Assembly: GCA_936432065.2 (NCBI GenBank)
Contig: OW386289.2
Coordinates: 169,259,348 to 169,323,347, forward strand
DNA length: 64,000 bases
From: Rutpela maculata
Lineage: Eukaryota; Arthropoda; Insecta; Coleoptera; Cerambycidae
Direction of reading: 5' to 3'
Shown here: in pieces, positions 54,987 to 64,000 of the stretch
How the letters are laid out: each line of letters opens with the position of its first letter
Numbering within the stretch: the stretch's first letter is position 1
Position numbers and translations under genes: made by a program
Notes under the pieces: model-generated
Told to the model about the DNA's origin: nothing
Databases searched by the model: none
Seen by the model: only the letters and a program-made list of their open reading frames with translations

Positions 54987-57538
54987 AATTAGGCGAGGAA
55001 ATATAGCAGTCAACCTTCAATTTTTTTTGCAGTAAGTCGGATTGAGATGGGGTTTTTTGCATTAGCTTCGTTAACTTATCTAGAAACTCTGAGCCACATT
55101 TTGGTCTTGTACTTTTTTGAAATTGCATTGCTGCATCGAAAAGTGCATTCTTATAAGTGCATCTTTTCAAGTGATGAAGAAAAAATTCATATCTTCCAGA
55201 AAAAACTCCCGAATCATACGAATTTCAGTACCCGGGAGTGTTTTGACTCGTTGGACCTGTATGTGATGTCCAAATGAGCCCCATGTGCACCTGGAAGTCA
55301 GGACGGCACCAGAAACGTCATCACCTGGAGTTCCCTGTAAACTCATGGAAAATCGATCGAAACTCGTTACCCGGGGGTTTTTTCGGGTCGCTCGTCCCGA
55401 ATCTGACATCGGCAACCTCCTCCGAAGGACCTGGCGCACGACCTGGCTAATAACGTCATCTCCTGGAGTTGTACTGAAATTACTTATAAAATCGATCGAA
55501 ATTCGTTACCGGGGGGTTTTTCGGGTCGCTCGTCCCGAATCTGACATCGGCAACCTCCTCCGGAGGACCTGGTGCGCACGACCTGGCTAATAACGTCATC
55601 TCCTGAAGTTTTACTGAAATTTTGTCGTCAAACTTTTTAACATTGCTTTAATGAATGCTGGTTAATACATTATTATGGTAGAACAAGTTTTCCACTGCAA
55701 CCTTCTTCATCATTTCGACGTAAATATCTATGACGCAACAAATTATAAATAATTATTAATTAAAAAGAAAAATAATAATTTTTATTACAAAAATTTATTA
55801 TTTGATAGAAATAAAACCAGTTAAAATTTCAAATTGGCGCCTTCTTTATACGAGATTCCAAAATTGGTTTAACTTTGTTGCGTCATAGATATTTTCGTTA
55901 AGTATACTGGTATATAATTTATCAGTTCACGTGTATATAAATTCTATATAGTGTTTATTATGATAAATATTCAACAAACTTTATAAAGATATTTATTTTA
56001 TCTATTAAAAATATTAATTTTATTTTTGACGATATTTAGAATAAACCGTAAAATTAAGAAAAGTTTTTTTGACTTAATGTATTTGTAAAAAGAAATATAA
56101 AGTTCAGATATTTTTTAAATTGTGCCTGCATATATTTGTACCCATACCTTTCATTTACCCCTCGAATAGTTTCAATTGAATCAACTATTCTAACTCTGGT
56201 GATAAAGTAAGTTCATTGAAAAAGGGAGGACAAAATGAGCATTTTTGTGTAAATTAAGAGGTTGCCGATGTCAGATTCGGAACGAGCGACCCGAAAAACC
56301 TCCGGGTAATGAGTTTCGATCGATTTGATAAGTAATTTCAGTAAAACTCCAGGAGATGACGTTATTAGACAGGTCGCGCGCACCAGGTCCTCCAGAGGAG
56401 ATTGCCGATGTCAGATTCGGGACGAGCGACCCGAAAAACCCCCGGGTAACGAGTTTCGATCGATTTTCCATGAGTTTACATGGGACTCCAGGTGATGACG
56501 TTCCTGGTGCCGTCCTGACCTCCAGGTGCCCAGGGAGCTCATTTGGACATCACATTCAGGTCCAGGGACTCAAAACACCCCCGGATACTGGAAGATATGA
56601 ATTTTTTTCTTCATCACTTGAAAAGATGCACTTATAGGAATGCACTTTTCGATGCAGCAATGCAATTTCAAAAAAGTACAAGACCAAAATATGGCACAAT
56701 GTTTCTAAACAGGTTAATGAAGCGAATGCAAAAAATCCCATCTCAATCCGACTTACTGCAAAAAAAAACCGCTGCCCAAGGAATCACTACTTCCACATCC
56801 AGATTCTCTATCCAAGTCACACAACGAAAAAATTTTGTATCTGGAAATAATTGTTTATGGAACTTTAATAATATAATATTTGAAATCCTCTACCCCAAAA
56901 ACCCATAAAACGATACCCCATATCGGTTGTGGGGTGGGGGTGGTGATAGGGGGGTGGTAATGGGGGGTGGATGACATACAAAAAATATTTTGAGGTTTCT
57001 GATTCCTGTACATACACTAAATCACAATTTTTTTTCATCCCCTTTAATAAGGAGGTGGGGGTGGTAATGGGGGTGGCTAATGCCAAAATTTTTTTTGAGA
57101 CCTTAGCTTCTCTTATATATACTAAATACCAATTTCATGGACTCTTACCTGCTTAATTTACCCATTTACCCCAAATTTACCCCAAATTTACCCCAATTTA
57201 CCCCCCAACCCTTCGACGGAACAAGATGAAAATATAATCTAGTTCTAGATCTCGTTAAAGCACATATGTGTACCAAATTTCAAGTCAATATCTTAAACGG
57301 TTCCAGAGTAAACGTGCGCACAAAAAAAAGTTACAGACAGACAGACCGACAGACCGACAGACCGACAGACAGACAGAAATTTTGTTTTCTCTCAAACTTA
57401 AAATCTCGACGTTTCATGACATTTTAAGCCTATTTGGACAATAAAAATTTTAAAAAATTTTTTTGTCGTTACTATACTTCCACTGGACGTGGAAGTAATT
57501 GAAGGTTGGGGCTATTTTTGAGTTATATTTCCTCGTCT
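54987..57538. mobile_element. long-TIR element with repeat-bearing arms
   Basis: Ends GGCGAGGAAATATA (left) and TATATTTCCTCGTC (right), with TA on both sides as a possible TSD. Arms of about 550-630 bp pair over most of their length (for example CAGTAAGTCGGATTGAGATG at 55030 against the complement near 56750; CGTCCCGAATCTGACATCGG against the complement near 56270 and 56410). Within each arm a unit of about 140 bp (AAATCGATCGAAA...GGGTTTTTTCGGGTCGCTC...CCTGGAGTT) is present in two copies. The unique centre is about 55616-56257. A HINE-2 copy interrupts the right arm. No transposase. Confidence 0.72.
56768..57498 (+). mobile_element. HINE-2 copy with identifiable empty site
   Basis: Full-length unit from ACCGCTGCCCAAGGAATC to the hairpin ACTTCCAC-TGGAC-GTGGAAGT and AA. 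It sits in the right arm of the long-TIR element; the uninterrupted left arm (55012-55030, complement) reads CTTACTGC-A8-TTGAAGG. The occupied site reads CTTACTGC-A8-[element]-TTGAAGG, so insertion was between A and T with no target duplication. Confidence 0.86.
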
Positions 57539-58297
57539 AAATGTGCTTACACATTATACCCACACAAATTTTGAACGAAAAATATTTTATTCATTTTTTA
57601 CTTACAATGCCCAAATCGTTCGTTTTGTACATAAGAAATGGAAGAGATCATTTTTGTGCGGGAATTATCTTTCATTTTCATAATAACCTCAATTGGCCTC
57701 CGAGCCATAGAAAGCGCGATATTCGCAAAAAACCGTTTTTGCGAACTTTGACCTTGAATAATTTTTTTGTGCCGTAATGATCTCGTTGTCGATTTTTAAT
57801 ATTTTATTTAAAACACCAAAATAAATCGATTTAGAAAAAGAAATGAAGGATATATTTTGTTAGATCAGAAGCCATATTTTTGTCTAAAATGACTGGAGTA
57901 AGAGTATGCATCTCAAATAGTATTGCTTTATAAATTATTTCTTCTAAAATGTCTAATTTGTGTGGACTATTGATATGAATGATAAATACTCTTGACTTAA
58001 CTCATCACGTTGCTTTGATAAAAGAGCATACTACCTGTTATAGAAAACTGACAAACAACGGGCAATAACAGCACAGCTTATTCCCTTTGCATTCCGTACC
58101 AAATTATTTTTATTTGACTTATTAAACGCGTCCCTTTTATACGACAAATTGGGAATTTGCGATCGAGCATCCGTGCACGATACAAAACAAAACAAAAGAA
58201 AACAGCGCATTTCAAGCAGAACAAAAAACTTTGAAACCTGTCATCTCTTGATATTTGGTTCCTTTTCGTGATGTGATTGTTTTGTGTCTTTGAAAGA
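57539..58297. other. non-coding, possible promoter at the right end
   Basis: AT-rich up to about 58060, with a 78-aa frame (57541-57777 +) of no recognised family. 58110-58290 is slightly richer in CpG and precedes the candidate exon at 58298. Confidence 0.35.
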
Positions 58298-58412
58298 ATG
58301 TCAAAAAAGTCATCGGCGAGGACTGGCAGTGAGGGCGATGCGGACTCTACAACTTCCACAGAAGTTTTTACCAACATTTACTCGGGATCTTCTTCTTGCA
58401 AAAGCAAACGAG
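58298..58412 (+). CDS. candidate first coding exon, Ser/Thr-rich
   Basis: ATG at 58298 opens MSKKSSARTGSEGDADSTTS and TEVFTNIYSGSSSCKSKR; a GT at 58413 (CGAG|GTTGGT) could be the donor. The composition is typical of a disordered N-terminus and unlike the AT-driven random frames around it. The donor is weak and the frame would otherwise stop 7 codons later. The protein family is not recognised and no second exon was found. Confidence 0.3.
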
Positions 58413-58980
58413 GTTGGTGGAAAATTACATAATTTATAAAATTCTCTTTGAAACGTCAGTTAATTTTTCATGTACGAAATGTTGATGAAATCGTTTTATG
58501 TTGCGATTTAAAGTGATGAATTATTAAGCGTAAGTAAAATCAAACTTTATATATAATTTAAAACGTAAAAGGCATTGAGGTTTAGGAAATTTGACAGCGT
58601 CAAATTAATGTTGCAAATTCCCGATTCGATATAATATTTAGGGTATTTATACTTCAAAGGGAGTGAATTTTATTTAGAGAAATTAAATTTAAATTGAAGT
58701 AACCCTTTTTGACGATTATATTCGCCTAATATTGCTTACGTTTTATAATTAAATAAAATGTTGCAATGTATTATCCATCAAAAGTTAACAGTTTTGTTTG
58801 CATAAATAATTCGAACAAATTGCACGAAATGTTTGTACTTATTGTTAGTCTTCTAGTGCACTCCGATACGGTAAAACTCATAGAAGTAACGTGGTGCTTT
58901 TCTATGATATAATATGGAAATTTGAATTTATTCTGCCTATTAAATAAGGGTGCGACAATATATCCACCGACCTAAAATAT
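58413..58980. other. non-coding, no recognised feature
   Basis: AT-rich. If the exon at 58298 is real, this is the start of its intron. Confidence 0.4.
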
Positions 58981-59917
58981 AACAAGCTAAAAACGTACTC
59001 TTCGCCAATTTACTGAGCTTTTTATATAATTGTTACACGTTCTATAGGACACTCTTCGCAGCATCTTTGTTGTGAAAAAAATTATATTAAAAAAAAAAAA
59101 TGAAAGAACAATATCCAACCTGTGTAGGATTCGAACACACGAACTTTGGATTGTAAGGCAAACAACAACAACAATAATATTTCATTTTAACTTTAAGTAC
59201 AATATATGTGCCTCACCGGATCCTAGACTGGAGCCAGCCAGACAACCACGGCGAACATCGCCGAGGTTGGTGTGAGGCTGGGCGGGGTAGGTCCGGTTCG
59301 GCTTGAAATAAATTCGAGTGGGGGGGGGGGGTGCTAGAAGCTCCTGTCTGCCACGGACAGACTTAAAAACTAGATTAGGTCCACATGGACCTAAAAGTAA
59401 CTTAAAAATAAACACAACACTGAGAACACTAAAATCGTAGGCGAGCGCACTTCGTAATTTTGATTGTTGATATAGGAAACACAACTAAACGAAAAAGACC
59501 TTGTGGTCTGATCGCCGACAAGGAAGGTAGGTTGGAAATAAAATTGTGATTTAAAAAATTAGGATTTAGGTAAGTTGTCGACCTAGAGGGGATTTAGACA
59601 AAAAAGGAACAAAAATAACAAAAAAGATAAAAGAACAAAATTGTACAAACATAAATAGGGAGAAAGAGGGATTGGAAATATGTAAAGTTGAGGAAAGATA
59701 AGAGTAAGGGGGTAGGGGCAAGTTATCGTAGAAGGAAGTGTGGCTAGAGGAGCTGCCGGAAGATAGGCAACGTCTGGTATGGTCGGGGTGGATTATAAGG
59801 CAAAACTTTAGACACTGCACCACCACATATTGCTACGAAAATTGATTGTCTGTGATATATATCTTTCGACAGTCATACATATTTCAATTCATTAGATATA
59901 TTTTTATGAAATATACA
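58981..59917 (+). mobile_element. HINE-1 copy E, 3'-truncated, interrupted by a LINE
   Basis: Starts AACAAGCTAAAAACGTACTC then CTTCGCCAATTTACTGAGC; contains the tRNA-like segment (box B complement GGATTCGAACACAC at 59128) and, after the LINE, resumes with AAAACTTTAGACACTGCACC and TTCAATTCATTAGATATATT. It ends at GAAATATA where CAGTGTGTCCCAGGG begins, so its 3' third and hairpin are absent. Confidence 0.75.
59164..59788 (-). pseudogene. second LINE copy in the tRNA-like target, more strongly 5'-truncated
   Basis: Same family as 47642-48871: the 3' UTR shares GGAGCCAGCCAG, CAACCACGGCG and GGGCGGGGTAGGTCCGGTTC; the coding remnant GCTGCCGGAAGATAGGCAAC corresponds to 48232-48253. It ends about 30 bp farther, whereas the first copy continues for 600 bp. 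A CAA-type tail lies at 59164-59177. The TSD is about 14-15 bp, GGATTGTAAGGCAAA / GGATTATAAGGCAAA, one mismatch. Confidence 0.8.
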
Positions 59918-60191
59918 GTGTGTCCCAGGGTAGATGTAACAAGAGGTGTAATGGATCAAAAATTTTGGAATGGTATTTGGGGATTGAGTCCTGCTTGTTG
60001 TTCATATTTAAAGTTGTGTAGGAGCAAATATTAATCATCTCAAAAAGTAGGCTATTGGTAAATAAAAAATTGAATATACGAGATGTAAGAAGGTATAATG
60101 TTAATCGAACTAATTGTAAAACAAGAAACAATTACTAACAGAAGATTAACGAGGTTTAAAAATTATAACAAGTAATAAATGTCAGAAACAT
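59918..60191. other. probable transposon end (CAGTGTGTCCCAGGG...)
   Basis: Begins abruptly where HINE-1 copy E stops. The GTGTCCCAGGG start is typical of mariner-like TIRs. With the transposase C-terminus at 63942-64000 on the minus strand it may be the 3' end of one element split by the 60192-63879 unit. Inference from position only. Confidence 0.35.
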
Positions 60192-60249
60192 CCCAATGAG
60201 AACACAATCGTTAAAAAAACGTTTTTTATAACGATAACCATGCGTTGAA

Positions 60250-60645
60250 TAACCATTTTAGTGCACCGTCGATATTACGTACAAATGTCCCGCTAAACAA
60301 CGTTGTTCTTAACGTAATATTTAACGGTTTTTTTTCATCGTAATACCACTATAATTTAACGTTGATATTAGCGTTAGTAAAACGATATATTTTCTAGTTG
60401 AATAATCATTATAGTGCACCGTCAATTTTACGTACAACTGTCTCGCTAAACAACGTTGTTTTTAACGTAACTTTTAACGTTATTTTTTCATCGTAGTAAC
60501 ACTATAATTTAACGTCGATATTAGCCTTATTATTGATGGTTTATAAAAGGAATACAAGTTAAATAATCACGTTTTTTTAACGTGTCTTTTAACGTCTTTT
60601 TATTATTGTAATATAATTACAATTTAACGTCGATATCAACGTTAT
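60250..60645. repeat. tandem array, about 2.5 units of about 155 bp
   Basis: Units begin near 60250, 60401 and 60563. Shared phrases: AGTGCACCGTC, CGCTAAACAACGTTGTT, ACTATAATTTAACGT and CGATATTAGC. The third unit lacks the first half. Non-coding. Confidence 0.7.
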
Positions 60646-61379
60646 TAAACGTTTAAATAACGTTAAATATTTACTAATTATGTAAGTTAATTAAACGAAA
60701 TTAAACTGGCTCTAGGAGGTCCTCCCATTTTCAAATATATGATTGGTTACAGAACGAGTCGTCATGTAGATGAATGGTCAATTAATAGGTTAGGCACATT
60801 AGTTTTATCATAAAACTTGGGTAGGTGCCTAAACCTATTGAACAAATAGCACAAAACTTTTATGCTACCTCGGCCGAGCCACAAAATAATGATCTTTAAT
60901 CTGATCCTTATAAAATCCGTCCAAATAAACCGTTGTTCCCTGAAAGAATTTGAACATTGCAATTTATGTTTTTTAATTTCTAATAATTCATAAGACCATA
61001 AGCTAAAGCATGACAAATTATTGCCAGTGGTTTGTATGTGTCGCCATCTACAAATAACTTCTGCAACAACTACGTGGTAACTAGGCAAATTCTATGCATT
61101 AAGATAGATGAATAGAAAAACGTTAAAAAAACGTCAACATCTACCATTTATTTTACCTGTAGATTTAGAACGTCAGTGTATTTTAATAAGTGGAAAGCAT
61201 CAGTTATTTTAACGTTGTATATAATGTAACTTCAATATCTAATAGTTATTAATGATACTAGTTTGGTATGAACATTATATAATTTTTAGCATTTAGTATA
61301 ACGAAACATTTAGTATAACTTAACCAGGAGGCGAAGCCGAGTGACTTTATCACACTAGTTTCATTAATTGTATCATTCA

Positions 61380-63690
61380 AAATTTAATACATTTAACTTT
61401 AAACTTTAAAATAACATTTAGCTTTAAGATATGGTATATTTGTCATTAATTTCTTACATCAAAAACACGTAAAAATTTAAATAATTAAAATGTTAACGTA
61501 AAAATTGCATTTGATTTTCACACAAATTGATTTTTGGTATAATTTTGCAGTCATTAAAAATGCTTGGAATAAGCGTTATTTAATAATTTACTAAATATGT
61601 AAATATAACGTTATATTTTATAGCATGATTCATTAATATCTTACGTTTAAAACTCGTCTAAACAAAACGTTTTTACAAATGTTATTTGTAACGTTATAGT
61701 TAGTGAAATTTTACGTAATTAGAATGTTCATAACAAAGGTCGGTAAATATTTAACTTAGAACGTTAATTTAACGTCCAATGTTAACACATGATATATTTA
61801 TCATTAATTTCTTACATCAAAAATACGTAAAAAATTAAATTGTTAAACAGCGATATGTTAACGTGAAAATCACATTTGACTTTCACGAGAAATATATTTT
61901 TAGTGGATTTTGTCGTTTCCAGAACGTTAAAAATAAATGTTATTTAATAATTCACTGAATTCGTTATAATAATGTTTTAATGCATGATTCATTTTAAATT
62001 TATAATATTACATTTCAGTAAATATTTACGCAATTAAAACGTTCAAAACTAACGTTGGTAAACATTTAACTTTAAACATTAAAATAACGTTTAGCTTATT
62101 GATCTGGTATATTTTTCATTAATTCCTTACGTTAAAAACACGTAAAATTAAATAATTAAATAATTAATATGTTAATGTGAAAATTGCATTTGATTTTCAC
62201 AATTTATCTTCAGTGTAATTTTGCAGTCGATAGAAACGCTTAGAATAGACGTTATTTAATAATTCACTAAATATGTTAAAATAACGTTATATTTTATCGC
62301 ATGATTAATTTTTCATCAATATCTTTAAAGCTTATCTAAACAAAATGTTTCAATATATATATTATTTGTAATGTTATAGTCACCAATACATTTTTACCCA
62401 AATAGAACGTTCATAACAAACGTTGAAAAACGTTTAACTTTCAACGTTAAAGTAACATCCATTCTTAACAAATGGTATATTTATCATTAATTTCTTACAT
62501 TAAAAACACGTAAAAAACTAAATTGTTAAACAGTAATATGTTAATGTGAAATTCACGTTTGAATTTCACGGCAAATTTATTTTTAGTGCATTCTTGTCGT
62601 TTTCAGAACGTTAAAAATTTACGTTATTTGATAATTCACTGAATAAGTTAAAATAATGTTATGTCTTAAGGAATGATTAATTTTTATAACCTTATATTCA
62701 GTAAAATTTTACGCAATTAAAATGTTTAAAACAAACGTTGATAAATATTTAACTTTGAACGTTACAGTAACGTTAATTTTTAGCATTTAGTATTATCACT
62801 CATTTCGACCATTAAAAACACGTAAAAAATTTAATTGTTAAACATTAATATGTAAACGTGAAAATTACGCTTGAATTTCACAGATAATTTATTTTCAGCG
62901 AATTATTGTCGTTTTTAGGACTGTAAAAATACACGTTGTTTGATAATTTACTGAATACGTTAAAAGAAGTTATGTCTTGAGGCCTGATTAATTTCTGGTT
63001 AATATCTTACGTTTAAAACTCGTCTAAATAAAACGTTTTTCCATGTTATTTAAAACCATATATTCAGTAAAATTTTACGTACCTAATTAAAATGTTTAAA
63101 AACAAACTTTGATAAACCTTTAATTTTGAACGTTACAGTAACGTTTATTTTTAACACATGGGATATTCGTCATTCATTTCTAACATTGAAAACACGTAAA
63201 AAATTAAATTGTTAAACAGTAATATGTTAACGTGAAAATCACGCTAGAATTTCACAGACAATGTATTTTTGGTGAAATGTTGTGGTTTTTAGGACATTAA
63301 AAATATACGTTATTTAATAATTCACTGAATACGTTAAAATAACGTTATGTCTTAAGGCATGATTCATTTTTCGTTAATATCTTACATTTAAAACGCGTAT
63401 AAAGAAAACATTTTTTTATATGTTGTTTATAACCATATATTCAGTAAAATTTTTCGCAATTAAAACCTTTAAAACAATCGTTGATAAACACTTAACTTTG
63501 AACGTTACAGTAACGTTTATTTTTAACACATTGTGTATTTGTTATTCATGTCTAACATTAAAAACACGTAAAAAATTAAATTGTTACATGGTAATATGTT
63601 AACGTGAAAATCACGCTGTAATTTCACAGACAATTTATTTTTAGAGGATTTTTGTCGTTTATAGGACGTTAAAGATAAACGTTAACCCAA
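61380..63690. repeat. tandem array, about seven units of 310-375 bp
   Basis: The anchor AAAACACGTAAAAA recurs at 61461, 61819, 62134, 62502, 62814, 63188 and 63560 (spacings about 358, 315, 368, 312, 374, 372). Each unit continues with ATATGTTAACGTGAAAAT, a TTTCAC stretch, TTATTTAATAATTCACTGAA, a GTTAAAATAACGTT palindrome and TTTTACGCAATTAAAA. The first and third units share AAATAATTAA after the anchor; the others have AAATTGTTAAACAG. Confidence 0.82.
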
Positions 63691-63941
63691 CATAGTAGTT
63701 TAACGTTTCTTAATAGTAATTTTAACACTTTAGGTTATTTTGTGCCGTTACATTAACGTTTAAAAAATGTTCAGTTGAAAAGGCGTTTAAAAAAAAACGT
63801 TGTATTTTTAACCATAAACGTTATTTCAACCAAGGCAACGTTATTTTAACGTTTTTTTAACTATGGTGTTCTCACTGGGATAACAGATTCACAAACAAAT
63901 TAATTATTGACCAATACAAAACAATGTTTACAATTTTTTTA

Positions 63942-64000
63942 TTATTCGATGTAGCTACCACCCACATCCACACACATTTCGATCCTTCGCCTGAAGTCCT
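63942..64000 (-). pseudogene. C-terminus of a transposase (Tc1/mariner-like?), continues beyond window
   Basis: The minus strand reads DFRRRIEMCVDVGGSYIE and stop. The R-R-R-(I/L)-x-x-C-(I/V)...G-G-x-(Y/H)-(I/F)-E ending matches the tail of many insect DDE transposases of the mariner/IS630 group. Only 18 residues are inside the window, so whether the gene is intact cannot be judged. Confidence 0.5.

Larger units (their letters stand above)
60192..63879. mobile_element. 3.7-kb TIR element carrying tandem satellite arrays
   Basis: Left end CCCAATGAGAACACAATCG and right end (complement) CCCAGTGAGAACACCATAG, both continuing TTAAAAAAACGTT: about 28 of 32 bases agree. AT adjoins both ends (60190-60191, 63880-63881), perhaps a 2-bp TSD. 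Inside are two tandem arrays (separate entries), and a middle part, 60660-61280, with a 108-aa minus-strand ORF (60762-61088) that resembles no transposase I know. The interior is strewn with AACGTT/ACGT palindromes. The superfamily is not assigned. Confidence 0.75.

Noticed and set aside
55285..55590. 101-aa ORF with two RGxFRVARPESDIGNLLRRTW repeats
   Set aside because: Reflects the duplicated 140-bp unit of the long-TIR element; the same unit is inverted and frame-broken in the other arm, so coding is unlikely.
60762..61088. 108-aa minus ORF in the satellite-bearing element as its transposase
   Set aside because: No DDE/DDD spacing, helix-turn-helix or zinc motif; too short, and no continuation in other frames.
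61380..63690. CRISPR-like array
   Set aside because: Units exceed 300 bp and repeat along their whole length without unique spacers; the context is an animal genome.

Overview
This window is AT-rich, intron-rich, repeat-dominated animal DNA. I read it as insect nuclear DNA, possibly a beetle, though the species is not determinable from the sequence. The reasons are: insect-style coding exons with GT/AG borders, including an insect nicotinic acetylcholine receptor (nAChR) subunit; dozens of decayed non-LTR retrotransposons; and many non-autonomous DNA transposons with readable target-site duplications (TSDs). There are no operons, functional tRNA or rRNA genes, or CRISPR arrays.

Host genes. 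(1) Positions 1-5628, minus strand: the 5' part of an alpha-type nAChR gene. Three coding exons join in frame: signal peptide 5562-5628, N-terminal ligand-binding domain 2844-3040, and a 110-nt loop A exon 464-573. The rest of the gene lies beyond position 1. Its introns are full of repeats. (2) Around 21.1-21.5 kb are two candidate first exons on opposite strands: a THAP-type zinc-finger start (21140-21284, +) and a 42-residue start (21378-21504, -). (3) A weaker candidate first exon lies at 58298-58412 (+), and an unrecognised 97-aa ORF at 28737-29030 (-).

Mobile DNA. Almost everything else is transposon-derived. Two families, called here HINE-1 and HINE-2, have the layout of non-autonomous Helentron/DINE-1-like rolling-circle elements: a 5' subterminal motif, a GACA-type microsatellite, and a terminal hairpin repeating that motif. 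HINE-2 occurs as a head-to-tail array (16.7-18.3 kb), and one copy can be compared with its own empty site. HINE-1 contains a tRNA-like segment, and two differently truncated copies of one LINE family sit at nearly the same point in it (47642-48871 and 59164-59788), which suggests target-site specificity. Three hAT-type elements have perfect 8-bp TSDs (25911-27457, 36987-37317, 49883-50405) and one has an imperfect TSD (37824-38149). Other items are long inverted-repeat elements (9.5-10.5, 29.6-30.8, 55.0-57.5 kb), an internally deleted Ty3/gypsy-like LTR element interrupted by a solo LTR (32.4-35.6 kb), a Penelope-like element with GIY-YIG endonuclease and a degenerate hammerhead-like motif (44.5-45.4 kb), and a nearly complete LINE reverse transcriptase ORF (6.8-8.8 kb).

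The least familiar object is at 60192-63879: a 3.7-kb unit bounded by inverted repeats of at least 32 bp and filled with two tandem arrays (about 155-bp and about 310-375-bp units) rich in AACGTT-like palindromes. I know of no described family matching it. All identifications are by eye; no database search was possible.
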